From NCBI GenBank assembly GCA_031282985.1, contig JAITCR010000083.1, positions 1 through 5,830 on the forward strand: a stretch of DNA of 5,830 nucleotides. Reading direction: 5' to 3'. Positions 1 to 5,593 of the stretch are shown here, piece by piece; position 1 is the first letter of the stretch; each line of letters starts with the position of its first letter. A program made the position numbers and the translations under genes. The stretch is from Nitrososphaerota archaeon (GTDB lineage Archaea > Thermoproteota > Bathyarchaeia > Bathyarchaeales > Bathycorpusculaceae). The notes below the pieces were generated by a model that was not told the DNA's origin, searched no databases, and was given only the letters and a program-made list of their open reading frames with translations.

Positions 1-1
1 G

Positions 2-85
2 GATTTTGCTGGTGTGTCTGGGTCTGATGAAGGGGGTGGTTTGGTTTATGTTGAAGGGGATACTGATGATTATGCAAATTGGTAA
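2..85 (+). CDS. C-terminal end of an unidentified protein (partial)
   Basis: An open frame enters from the left edge and ends at TAA (83-85), giving 27 residues that end in DDYANW. The tail is rich in Gly, Asp and Glu (for example SDEGGG and VEGDTDD), which looks like an acidic, flexible C-terminus. The - strand reading of the same bases is rich in His, Gln and Pro, as expected for a shadow. A hairpin followed by a T-rich run starts 14 bases after the stop, which fits a gene end. The visible part carries no domain, so I cannot name the protein. The frame is short enough to be open by chance. Confidence 0.4.
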   Translation, partial: DFAGVSGSDEGGGLVYVEGDTDDYANW

Positions 86-91
86 TTATAG

Positions 92-543
92 TTAATTCGC
101 GCCGAAGGCGCTTTGTTCTTCTGTTGCATCTAGAAATGCTGCAAAATCAGGAAACATTTTTTTCGAGCTCTGTCACAGTTTCTATTTTTTTGATTTTTTG
201 GTATTCTTTGTTTGGTAGGGGCAGGATTTCGCGGATGAGGGTTTTATTCTTCTTATGTTTTTGAGGACGCCTGTTTGGCTGGTTCCAAAGAGGTAGGATA
301 GTAGTGTTGAGGGGGTGTAGAGGTGGTAGTATATGAGTAGCATGAGGAGTCGGTTGGTTAGGTTTAGTGTGAAGGGGTGTCCTGCTTCTATGGCTCGTTT
401 CCTATTTTGTCTTTGGAGCTTTTTGTTCGTGCACGGGATGTTTTTGTGTTATTGTTTGGTTTAGGGTGTTGAATTCTTGTAGAGTTAGGCCTGAAAAGTT
501 TCTGAAATGTTCGGATTTTTTTAGATAATACGGTGTAATTTAC
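92..543 (-). pseudogene. Decayed IS5-type transposase, N-terminal half, multiple frameshifts
   Basis: The - strand encodes a recognisable transposase N-terminus, but only by joining reading frames. The first frame reads FRNFSGLTLQEFNTLNQ and stops at TAG 402-404. The second reads RKRAIEAGHPFTLNLTNRLL and then the helix-turn-helix YLFGTSQTGVLKNIRR, stopping at TAG 182-184. The third reads LIREILPLPN and then TVTELEK, stopping at TGA 147-149. The fourth reads MFPDFAAFLDATEEQ and stops at TAA 92-94. The order HTH, basic linker, LPLP, then hydrophobic-DATE matches the HTH_Tnp_4/DDE_Tnp_4 group of IS5-like DDE transposases, where DAT carries the first catalytic Asp. The rest of the DDE domain is absent. 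There is no start codon at the expected N-terminus; the region near 541 reads VNYTVLSKK in yet another frame, with a probable shift in the run of seven A/T near 516-523. At least three or four frameshifts plus a truncation make it non-functional. I could not find terminal inverted repeats. Confidence 0.8.
99..120 (+). terminator. GC hairpin with T-rich tail after the partial gene
   Basis: GCGCC (99-103), loop GAA and GGCGC (107-111) form a perfect 5-bp stem, followed by TTTGTTCTT. It is the most GC-rich spot in an AT-rich stretch and lies 14 bases past the stop at 83-85, so it may end that transcript. It also falls inside the degraded tail of the - strand transposase remnant, so it could instead be debris from the junction. 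Confidence 0.4.
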
Positions 544-637
544 AATTTAAACAGTCTAAAAGACAAATAACACGCCCGTATGCTAATAAAACCTTCTATT
601 TGCCAACATAACTCTAATTAGTATTAAGGTCTAATGT

Positions 638-1726
638 TTACTTTTTGATGAATGTTACATTTTTCAGGTATGCCATTTCGATTCCTTCACGTTCAAAGGC
701 AGCTTTTATAGCTATATTGATTTGTTGTTGAGTTGCTAGGTAGTTGCCGTAATCGGGTGCGTGGACGAAGTAGCTGATGAAGAATTTTAGGCTGTATTCA
801 CCAAATTCGTTAAAGTTTACAAATTGTGGTGTGGCGCCTTTGACGGTTTTTATTGCGTCGGTAATTATTTGTGGGGTTCGTTCAAGTTTTTCAGTTGGTG
901 TATCGTAATTTATGCCTATATTGAAGACTATTCTTCTTTTTGCTAGTTTTCTAAAGTTTCTAATGCTTGTTGATGTGATTTGTTTGTTTGGAACTACTAG
1001 TTCTTCGCCTTGTAAAAGTTGAATTCTTGTGGTCAGTATACCAATATTTTTGACTGTTCCGCTGTGTTCGTCTAAAATAATGAAGTCATCTATTTCGAAG
1101 GGGCGACCAAAGTAAATAGCAAATGCGCTAAAGAAGTCATTTAAGATGTTTTGTAGAGCGAAAGCTATGATGATGCCGGCGGCACCTGCTGTGCTGAGTA
1201 CTGCTAGTAGTAGTCCGTCGATTTCGAGGGAAATTAGAATTACTACGAGAGCGATTATGAAAATTGTTGCTTGTGTGATTTTTTTGAGGATGCCCATTAA
1301 GTGTTTGCTGTTGTTTCTTTTTTGTTGCGATGTTTTTTCTGTGTACCAATCAATTAGTATATCTGTTATTTTTGATGCTGCGTATGCTACGAGTAGGATT
1401 TGTACGCTAAAGAATACACTACTTATAAAATGTCTGTATGGATCAAGAATTGAAAGTGGTGATAGGGCGAATTCTACTGCTATAACTCCGACAATTATTA
1501 GTATGACAGTTTTTGTGGAAGCTACGAGTTTGTCGTCTAGATTTGTTGAGCTTTTTGTGGTCCATTTAGAAACGTATTTGCTTATGATGAAAGATAAGCC
1601 TAAGCCGATAATGCAGATTGTACTAAATAGTATGATTGAAACTAGAATTTCAGCGATTGTAGGACTGATGTTTAATGTTTGTTGTAGTACGCCGCTTAAT
1701 CCGGCGGTGGATTCATTTAGGCTCAT
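638..1726 (-). CDS. MscS-family small-conductance mechanosensitive ion channel
   Basis: This is a cytoplasmic-membrane channel that opens under membrane tension and releases solutes during osmotic downshock. The 362-residue protein has hydrophobic segments at about 24-49, 72-94, 100-127 and 151-170. The pore-lining helix follows at about 172-200 and contains the family signature AGAAGIIIAFALQN and then NDFFSAF. YFGRPFEIDDFI (205-216) enters the beta domain. VVPNKQITSTSIRNF (244-258) is the conserved edge of that domain, and residues about 265-355 form the alpha/beta C-terminal vestibule. The two extra helices before the core are common in archaeal and larger bacterial members. The ATG at 1726 has no Shine-Dalgarno match. 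AT-rich boxes near 1748-1756 and 1765-1772 could drive a leaderless or short-leader transcript. mtdB lies 119 bases upstream on the same strand, so read-through is possible, but nothing links their functions. The ion selectivity cannot be read from the sequence. Confidence 0.93.
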   Translation of the reverse strand: MSLNESTAGLSGVLQQTLNISPTIAEILVSIILFSTICIIGLGLSFIISKYVSKWTTKSSTNLDDKLVASTKTVILIIVGVIAVEFALSPLSILDPYRHFISSVFFSVQILLVAYAASKITDILIDWYTEKTSQQKRNNSKHLMGILKKITQATIFIIALVVILISLEIDGLLLAVLSTAGAAGIIIAFALQNILNDFFSAFAIYFGRPFEIDDFIILDEHSGTVKNIGILTTRIQLLQGEELVVPNKQITSTSIRNFRKLAKRRIVFNIGINYDTPTEKLERTPQIITDAIKTVKGATPQFVNFNEFGEYSLKFFISYFVHAPDYGNYLATQQQINIAIKAAFEREGIEMAYLKNVTFIKK

Positions 1727-1764
1727 ATGGGTTCGGGACTCTGGTTTAACATATTTCGTGAGTT

Positions 1765-1772
1765 GTTATAGT
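1765..1772 (-). promoter_or_regulatory. Possible TATA box for the MscS-type channel gene
   Basis: ACTATAAC on the - strand lies about 40 bases upstream of the channel ATG, which would give a leader of roughly 15-20 bases. A second AT-rich candidate at 1748-1756 (AAATATGTT) is about 26 bases upstream and would give a leaderless message. Both are weak matches and I cannot choose between them. Confidence 0.22.
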
Positions 1773-1800
1773 AGGGCGGCATTAAGTGATGTGGATGAAT

Positions 1801-1839
1801 AAAAATGTGTTTTCTTGAAAAATAGAAAAATGTTGGAGA
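1801..1839 (-). terminator. U-rich termination tract after mtdB
   Basis: On the - strand, just past the mtdB stop, come TTTTCTCC, then TTTTTCTATTTTTC (1817-1830) and a further TTTTT at 1801-1805. Archaeal RNA polymerase terminates at U-runs without needing a hairpin, so this tract probably ends most mtdB transcripts and limits co-transcription with the channel gene. Confidence 0.4.
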
Positions 1840-1845
1840 AAATGC

Positions 1846-2778
1846 TTATTTTATAGCAGCTTTTGCGAGTTTTTTTAGGATTGCGTCTTTGGCTATGGTG
1901 TAGGCTATTGAGTAGTCAAAGAGGCCTTGTGCTTCAGCAGTTGCGCGTTTGATCATTTCTGTTTCAGTTTTGATTTTTAGTTTACCAATAGCTAAAGCGC
2001 CGATACCAAAAACACTGGGTTTAAGTTCAACTCCGTCATCATTAGAACCTAAGCCTTCAACGCCTAAGGGTTTAATTGCGTTAATATCCCCGATGATTTT
2101 ACATTTTGTTGCAACACCTATATCAGCTTTAGATAAAAGCTGGATTCCACCTGCGCCTGCTGCAAGGATGATCTCTGCATCACGTACTGCTGCAGCAGTC
2201 TGTTCGGGTTTACTAACTTCGACAACTTTAACTCTTTGCATACCAACTTCAGCATTGATTTTGTCAGCGAGAACTTGTCCTTTAGCAAGACTGCGGCTGG
2301 TAATTGTTACATCTGCTTTTTCTGTAGCGTAAATACGAGCAGCTGTTTGTCCAACGGGGCCAGTGCCAGCAAGGATTACAACTTTTTTGCTTTCAAGACT
2401 ACCTAAGCCTTTCTCCATGGCTGCGCCGAAGGTTTTTGCTACTGCTGCTGCGGCTGTGGAATATCCTCCTCTTGGGTCAACGATGATGCTGTTTCCCCAT
2501 GGAGCGGATTTCATGGCATTTTGGGTTGCAACAACAACTTTTTCCACTTCTTCAAAGTTGCTACCGTTGATAAAAATTTTTGTGTGCGCAGCACCCACTG
2601 GACCGCGTGGGAAAAGTAGGTCAAAGACAATTTTTGGGGCATCTTCGCCTGTTACATTTTCGTATTTAAATATCATAGAGTCTGGGAAGCAGTCGACTAC
2701 TACTAGTAAGTCAAATGGACTGCAATATTTATCGGTATCAAGGAAAACGAAAACTGTTTTGAAATTTGGTTGCGCCAT
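1846..2778 (-). CDS. mtdB: NAD(P)-dependent methylene-tetrahydromethanopterin dehydrogenase (MtdB-like)
   Basis: This cytoplasmic enzyme interconverts methylene- and methenyl-tetrahydromethanopterin using NAD(P), the redox step of the one-carbon branch. The 310-residue protein has an N-terminal catalytic region with KYCSPFDLLVVVDC (17-30) and FPRGPVGAAHTKIFI (56-70). Its Rossmann domain opens with VVILAGTGPVGQTAARIYA (133-151), where GTGPVG (138-143) is the dinucleotide glycine motif. TSRSLAKG (160-167), at the end of the second strand, has the Ser/Arg pattern expected for binding the NADP phosphate. GDINAIKPLGVEGL (230-243) and the C-terminal FGIGALAIGKLKIK (257-270) are also typical of the family. 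Length fits MtdA/MtdB proteins. The ATG has AGGT seven bases upstream (2786-2789). No other one-carbon genes are adjacent. The direction, and NADP versus NAD preference, are inferred; the close relative MtdA is the main alternative. Confidence 0.9.
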   Translation of the reverse strand: MAQPNFKTVFVFLDTDKYCSPFDLLVVVDCFPDSMIFKYENVTGEDAPKIVFDLLFPRGPVGAAHTKIFINGSNFEEVEKVVVATQNAMKSAPWGNSIIVDPRGGYSTAAAAVAKTFGAAMEKGLGSLESKKVVILAGTGPVGQTAARIYATEKADVTITSRSLAKGQVLADKINAEVGMQRVKVVEVSKPEQTAAAVRDAEIILAAGAGGIQLLSKADIGVATKCKIIGDINAIKPLGVEGLGSNDDGVELKPSVFGIGALAIGKLKIKTETEMIKRATAEAQGLFDYSIAYTIAKDAILKKLAKAAIK

Positions 2779-2832
2779 TTTTTATACCTAACCTGTTTCA
2801 AATACAGTTTAACAATTTAAGAATGCCTATCG

Positions 2833-2840
2833 CTTATATC
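2833..2840 (-). promoter_or_regulatory. Candidate TATA box for mtdB
   Basis: On the - strand GATATAAG lies about 58 bases upstream of the mtdB ATG. A start site about 25 bases downstream would leave a leader of about 30 bases that contains the AGGT ribosome site at 2786-2789. It sits in the divergent region shared with the M42 peptidase promoter. Confidence 0.35.
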
Positions 2841-2922
2841 CAGAAAAAACAAAAGATGAAAAAAATTTCAGGGACGATAATTGATTTTTCGGTTATTTGG
2901 ACATATTGTTTAATAGCATTCG

Positions 2923-2930
2923 TTTAAAAG
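2923..2930 (+). promoter_or_regulatory. Candidate TATA box for the M42 peptidase gene
   Basis: TTTAAAAG lies in an AT-rich stretch. A start site about 25 bases downstream (near 2950) would place the AGGTG motif at 2956-2960 close to the 5' end of the message. It is about 85 bases from the mtdB candidate box, so the two divergent promoters would not overlap. Confidence 0.3.
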
Positions 2931-2955
2931 TAATTTCTACAATTAACGATGTGGA

Positions 2956-2960
2956 AGGTG
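2956..2960 (+). promoter_or_regulatory. Strong Shine-Dalgarno (AGGTG) facing an in-frame CTG
   Basis: AGGTG is a perfect match to the archaeal 16S 3' end. Seven bases later lies CTG (2968-2970), in frame with the M42 peptidase. The distance is 17 bases to the out-of-frame ATG at 2978 and 25 to the in-frame TTG at 2986, both too long. AGGTG can also pair with TTACCT (weak stem, loop 2961-2964), which would partly hide it. Confidence 0.4.
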
Positions 2961-2985
2961 TTATTACCTGTCATTAAATGAGAAT

Positions 2986-4014
2986 TTGGAAAAACTTTCA
3001 AATGCATGTGGAGTAACAGGCAATGAAGCTCCTGTTAGAGAGTTACTAACGCAGCTTATGGGCCCGTATGTTGATGAAGTTATTGTTGATAGGCTGGAAA
3101 ATGTCATTGCGGTAAAAAAGGGTAAACAGGGTAAACCAAAAATTATGCTTGCCGCTCACATGGATGAAGTGGGCTTAATGGTAAAAACTGTTACAAAAGA
3201 AGGTTTTTTGCAGTTTTCAAAAATTGGCGGTATAGATGATCGTATTCTTCCAGCTCAGAAGGTAGTTGTCCACACAAAAAATGGTGGTGCATATCAAGGT
3301 GTTATTGGCTCAAAACCGCCGCATATTCAGAAAGAAGAAGAACGACGAAAAGTTTTAGCGTTTGATGATTTGTTCATAGATATTGGCGCTGAAAGTAAAA
3401 AAGCTGTAGAAAAAATGGGCATTACTGTTGGTAATCCAGTGGCTTTTGACATAAAACATGTTGCTTTAAACAAGAGTATGGTTATGGGTAAGGCTTTTGA
3501 CAATCGCGCGGGCTGTTTAGTTATGGTTGAAACACTCAAACGCTTAGGAGAAACAGATTGTACCGTGTGTGCTGTGGGCACTGTTCAAGAAGAAGCGGGA
3601 CTGCGGGGTGCAGGTACAGCTGCTTTTGGTGTTGACCCCGATGTCGCCTTAGCGTTAGATGTAACTGTTGCAGGTGATGTTCCAGGAGTTAGGGAATATG
3701 ATACAAGTGTAAGAACAGGTAAAGGTCCAGCGTTAACGGTTTCTGATTCAGGCTTAATTACGCATCCCAAAATTTTACGGTGGCTTTTAGACACAGCTGA
3801 GGAAGAGAAAATTACAATACAACTTGAATCTGGTTTAATGGGCAGTACAGATGCTGCGAGAATATCTTTAACACGCCAAGGTATTCCAAGTGGTGCCATT
3901 TCAATTCCAACACGGTATATTCACAGCCCAACCACAATGTTAAACATACAAGATATTGAAAACTCTGTAAAATTAGCGGTAGCAGCAATTCAGAAAATTT
4001 CAAAGCATTTCTAA
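2986..4014 (+). CDS. M42 family metallo-aminopeptidase (tetrahedral TET type)
   Basis: This is a cytoplasmic di-metal aminopeptidase that trims short peptides, such as those released by the proteasome. Family members assemble as dodecameric tetrahedra. Counting from the TTG at 2986, all catalytic residues are present: His58 and Asp60 in AAHMDEVGLMV, Asp172 in GKAFDNRAG, catalytic Glu202 with Glu203 in VGTVQEEAGLRG, Asp225 in ALDVTVAGDVPG, and His313 in RYIHSP. Length (342) is normal for the family, which also includes proteins mislabelled as endoglucanases. The start is uncertain. The frame is open from 2947 and has no ATG. TTG 2986 is the only conventional start codon near the conserved LEKLSNACGVTG, but it lacks a ribosome site. 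An in-frame CTG at 2968 has an ideal AGGTG seven bases upstream and would add MSLNEN. An ATG at 2978 is out of frame by one base. The gene is alone and divergent from mtdB. Confidence 0.93.
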   Translation: MEKLSNACGVTGNEAPVRELLTQLMGPYVDEVIVDRLENVIAVKKGKQGKPKIMLAAHMDEVGLMVKTVTKEGFLQFSKIGGIDDRILPAQKVVVHTKNGGAYQGVIGSKPPHIQKEEERRKVLAFDDLFIDIGAESKKAVEKMGITVGNPVAFDIKHVALNKSMVMGKAFDNRAGCLVMVETLKRLGETDCTVCAVGTVQEEAGLRGAGTAAFGVDPDVALALDVTVAGDVPGVREYDTSVRTGKGPALTVSDSGLITHPKILRWLLDTAEEEKITIQLESGLMGSTDAARISLTRQGIPSGAISIPTRYIHSPTTMLNIQDIENSVKLAVAAIQKISKHF

Positions 4015-4117
4015 AGCACCTTAATGGTGTACCAAATGAAAATGCAGAAAAGTAAGATACCATACATAGAGTAACGGTCAATTCAAAAATTTACAAAACC
4101 AAGCAGCAGTCAAGGGG

Positions 4118-4145
4118 TAGCTGTAAAAAGCTATTTTTTAATTTT
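4118..4145 (+). terminator. Hairpin plus T-tract after the M42 peptidase
   Basis: TAGCT (4118-4122) and AGCTA (4129-4133) form a 5-bp stem with a six-base loop, followed directly by TTTTTTAATTTT. It resembles an intrinsic terminator, and the U-run alone would suffice in archaea. It separates the peptidase transcript from archease. Confidence 0.5.
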
Positions 4146-4151
4146 AGGCGG

Positions 4152-4179
4152 TATTTTATTTGGAGAAAGTGTTTTTAGA
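4152..4179 (+). promoter_or_regulatory. AT-rich region likely holding the archease promoter
   Basis: TATTTTATTT (4152-4161) and TTTTTAGA (4172-4179) are both TATA-like. The first would start transcription near 4182. The second would start near 4199, giving a leaderless message. No ribosome site precedes either candidate ATG, which mildly favours a leaderless or very short leader. Confidence 0.25.
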
Positions 4180-4198
4180 CGTGACATCAGTATTGTAG

Positions 4199-4663
4199 AT
4201 GTGTGAATTTTGGATGAGCAGAAAACCGTTTGAAGGAAAAATTGAATTTTTAGAACATACTGCAGATGTTTACGTTAGAACCTGTGGAGTTTCAACACAG
4301 GAAGCTTACGAAAATGCTGCATTAGCTATGTTTGAGACTATAACTAAAACAGTGAAGGTTGCTCAAAAAGAGGAGGAGGTAATAACTGTAGAGGCTGAAG
4401 ACCTCTATGCACTCTTGTATAATTGGCTTGAAGCTTTGCTGGTGAATTCTGAAACTAAAGGTATGTTATATTCGAAATTTCAGATAGTTGACTGGACAGA
4501 AACACCGGATTTATTCACGATTACAGCACATGTTTGGGGAGAAAAGTTTCAGCCTGAGAAGCATCCTCAAAAAGTAGCTGTTAAAGCAGTAACATACCAT
4601 CGTATGGCTGTTATGCATGAAAAAGAAGGAAATGCTGTTTTAGAGTTCATTTTAGACATTTAA
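4199..4663 (+). CDS. Archease (activator of the RtcB tRNA-splicing ligase)
   Basis: Archease is a small cytoplasmic metal-binding protein that speeds guanylylation and turnover of the RNA ligase RtcB during tRNA splicing and RNA repair. The 154-residue protein has the family hallmarks: FLEHTADVYV (17-26) with the conserved Asp23, AYENAALAMFE (36-46), the helix LYALLYNWLEALLVNSE (69-85), VAVKAVTYHRM (126-136), and the C-terminal LEFILDI, whose Asp153 is a predicted metal ligand with Asp23. An in-frame TAG lies directly before the ATG at 4199, so the start cannot be earlier. ATG 4214 would give a 149-residue protein beginning MSRKPFEG, which fits the usual archease N-terminus slightly better, but neither start has a Shine-Dalgarno. 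No rtcB is in the window. The gene ends head-on against adk, overlapping it by four bases. Confidence 0.93.
   Translation: MCEFWMSRKPFEGKIEFLEHTADVYVRTCGVSTQEAYENAALAMFETITKTVKVAQKEEEVITVEAEDLYALLYNWLEALLVNSETKGMLYSKFQIVDWTETPDLFTITAHVWGEKFQPEKHPQKVAVKAVTYHRMAVMHEKEGNAVLEFILDI
4619..4630 (-). terminator. U-rich tract inside archease that could end adk transcripts
   Basis: Read on the - strand, 30 bases past the adk stop, the sequence is TCCTTCTTTTTC. It is encoded by the Lys/Glu-rich codons of archease near residues 141-144. Convergent archaeal genes often terminate inside their neighbour, so this is plausible but only moderately U-rich. Confidence 0.25.
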
Positions 4664-5313
4664 GCCAGTTTTAGTTTTTTTAGTTCTTCAAACATTTGCT
4701 CAACAAGTAGTTCAGGTGGCGTATCAACAGCGGTTGTTTTTGAAGTGATAATAGGCGTTTTCTTTTCTCTATAGTAGATAAGCAAGGGGATAGTTTGATC
4801 TTGGTAGATTTGTAATCTATCTTTGATGACATCAGGACCGTCATCTGAACGTTGGTATAGTTCGCCGTTGCATTTATCGCAAATACCTTCAATTTTTGGT
4901 TTGAGGAATTTGATGTTGTAAACGGTGCCACAGTTTTTGCAGATGCGGCGTGAGGAAAGTCGTTCTATTATTAACCAATCAGGCACATCAAGCAGAATGA
5001 TGACATCAAGTTGGAAAATTGTTTCCAATGTTTTGGCCTGTTCGAGTGTTCGTGGGAAACCGTCTAAAAGTACACCTGATCCTTGTGGAATTCCATCTAA
5101 ATGTTGTTTTAATACTTCAACGACGATTTCGTCTGGAACTAGTGCGCCTTTTTCTACGTAACTCTTTACTTTTTTACCTAATTCAGAGTTTTCTTTTACT
5201 TGCGCACGGAAAATATCACCCATGGCAATAACTTCGACACCAAGTTTGGCTTTAAGCCTATTTGAATAAGTGCCTTTACCTGCGCCTGGTGCTCCAAAGA
5301 TAATAGCTTTCAC
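4660..5313 (-). CDS. adk: Adenylate kinase, long type with a Cys4 (zinc) LID
   Basis: Catalyses reversible AMP + ATP = 2 ADP in the cytoplasm and keeps adenylate pools balanced. From the GTG at 5313 the protein has 217 residues. The P-loop is GAPGAGKGT (7-15). The AMP-binding elements are MGDIFR (31-36) and LLDGFPRT (82-89). The LID follows RLSSRR and holds four Cys (125, 128, 145, 148) in C-x2-C-x16-C-x2-C, a predicted structural zinc site. YQRSDD (153-158) and KDRLQIY (164-170) supply the LID arginines. Length matches bacterial-type Adk rather than the shorter LID-less archaeal AdkA. I chose GTG 5313 because GGAG (5324-5327) lies ten bases upstream, a TATA box at 5351-5358 would start transcription near 5331, and family members begin directly at MK-hydrophobic-GAPGAGKGT. 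The upstream ATG at 5340 would add nine residues (MSSYRRNVN), lacks a ribosome site and lies upstream of the predicted transcription start. Confidence 0.95.
   Translation of the reverse strand: MKAIIFGAPGAGKGTYSNRLKAKLGVEVIAMGDIFRAQVKENSELGKKVKSYVEKGALVPDEIVVEVLKQHLDGIPQGSGVLLDGFPRTLEQAKTLETIFQLDVIILLDVPDWLIIERLSSRRICKNCGTVYNIKFLKPKIEGICDKCNGELYQRSDDGPDVIKDRLQIYQDQTIPLLIYYREKKTPIITSKTTAVDTPPELLVEQMFEELKKLKLA
4667..4686 (+). terminator. T-rich tract after archease, inside the 3' end of adk
   Basis: Four bases past the archease stop the + strand reads AGTTTTAGTTTTTTTAGTTC, a strong U-run in the transcript. The same bases encode the Lys/Leu-rich C-terminus of Adk. It probably ends the archease message. 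Confidence 0.45.
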
Positions 5314-5323
5314 GTTAACGTTT

Positions 5324-5327
5324 CTCC
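5324..5327 (-). promoter_or_regulatory. Shine-Dalgarno GGAG that favours the GTG start of adk
   Basis: On the - strand GGAG is followed by ten bases and then GTG (5311-5313). It lies inside the coding region if the upstream ATG at 5340 is used, so its presence supports the shorter protein. Confidence 0.45.
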
Positions 5328-5350
5328 GGTAGCTGCTCATGTTGAAGAGA

Positions 5351-5358
5351 ACTATATA
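5351..5358 (-). promoter_or_regulatory. TATA box for adk
   Basis: On the - strand TTATATAG follows an AAATTTA stretch, the best TATA-like match in the window. The usual spacing of about 25 bases puts the transcription start near 5331, between the ATG at 5340 and the GGAG site at 5324-5327. This supports translation from GTG 5313. Confidence 0.5.
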
Positions 5359-5593
5359 ATAAATTTATTGTGTGATCGGGGCCATTTTATGGGCTTTGCG
5401 ACAATATTATTGTGGGATGATGTGTAGGTTAAGTAGTTGTGGGTTGAGGGTATTTTAGGTAGCAGATTTGTTTAATGCTGTGAACCATAAACTTGAGTGT
5501 TTCCTGTATGCCTTTTCTTGGACTTAATTTCTTTCTGATTCTAGCGGGTTCGCGACGTTTAAGCATAGAATTACCTGTTCACGAGTTTCGCAC
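5359..5593. other. Intergenic stretch between the adk promoter and the transposase remnant
   Basis: No convincing gene is visible. It contains a 13-base palindrome (ACAATA-T-TATTGT, 5401-5413) and CCAT-TTT-ATGG at 5382-5392. On the - strand a 45-codon open frame starts at ATG 5566 with AGGT six bases upstream. That frame continues the transposase remnant after two in-frame stops, so it may be more insertion-sequence debris. Confidence 0.4.

Noticed and set aside
79..264. Open frame of 61 codons on the + strand
   Set aside because: It is antisense to the transposase remnant, has a Phe/Leu/Arg-rich composition typical of shadow frames, and overlaps the end of the left-edge gene.
554..564. Small inverted repeat GTCT-AAA-AGAC downstream of the MscS gene
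   Set aside because: A four-base stem next to the transposase remnant with only a modest T-run on the - strand. Too weak to call a terminator or an insertion-sequence end.
1146..1802. Long + strand frame of 218 codons opposite the MscS gene
   Set aside because: It is the antisense shadow of a clear MscS-family protein and has no ribosome site or recognisable domain.
1949..2791. Two + strand frames opposite mtdB
   Set aside because: Ser/Ala/Thr-rich shadows of an intact dehydrogenase gene.
4017..4029. CACC-TTAAT-GGTG repeat just after the M42 stop
   Set aside because: A four-base stem with no T-tract. The hairpin at 4118-4133 with its T-tract is the better terminator.
3327..4081. Three - strand frames opposite the M42 peptidase
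   Set aside because: Shadows of a gene with all catalytic residues in place. The frame at 3812-4081 runs past the stop but shows no domain.
5429..5566. Small - strand frame of 45 codons with AGGT six bases before ATG
   Set aside because: Short, basic and without a recognisable domain or promoter. It is in the same frame as the transposase remnant after two stops, so insertion-sequence debris is the simpler reading.
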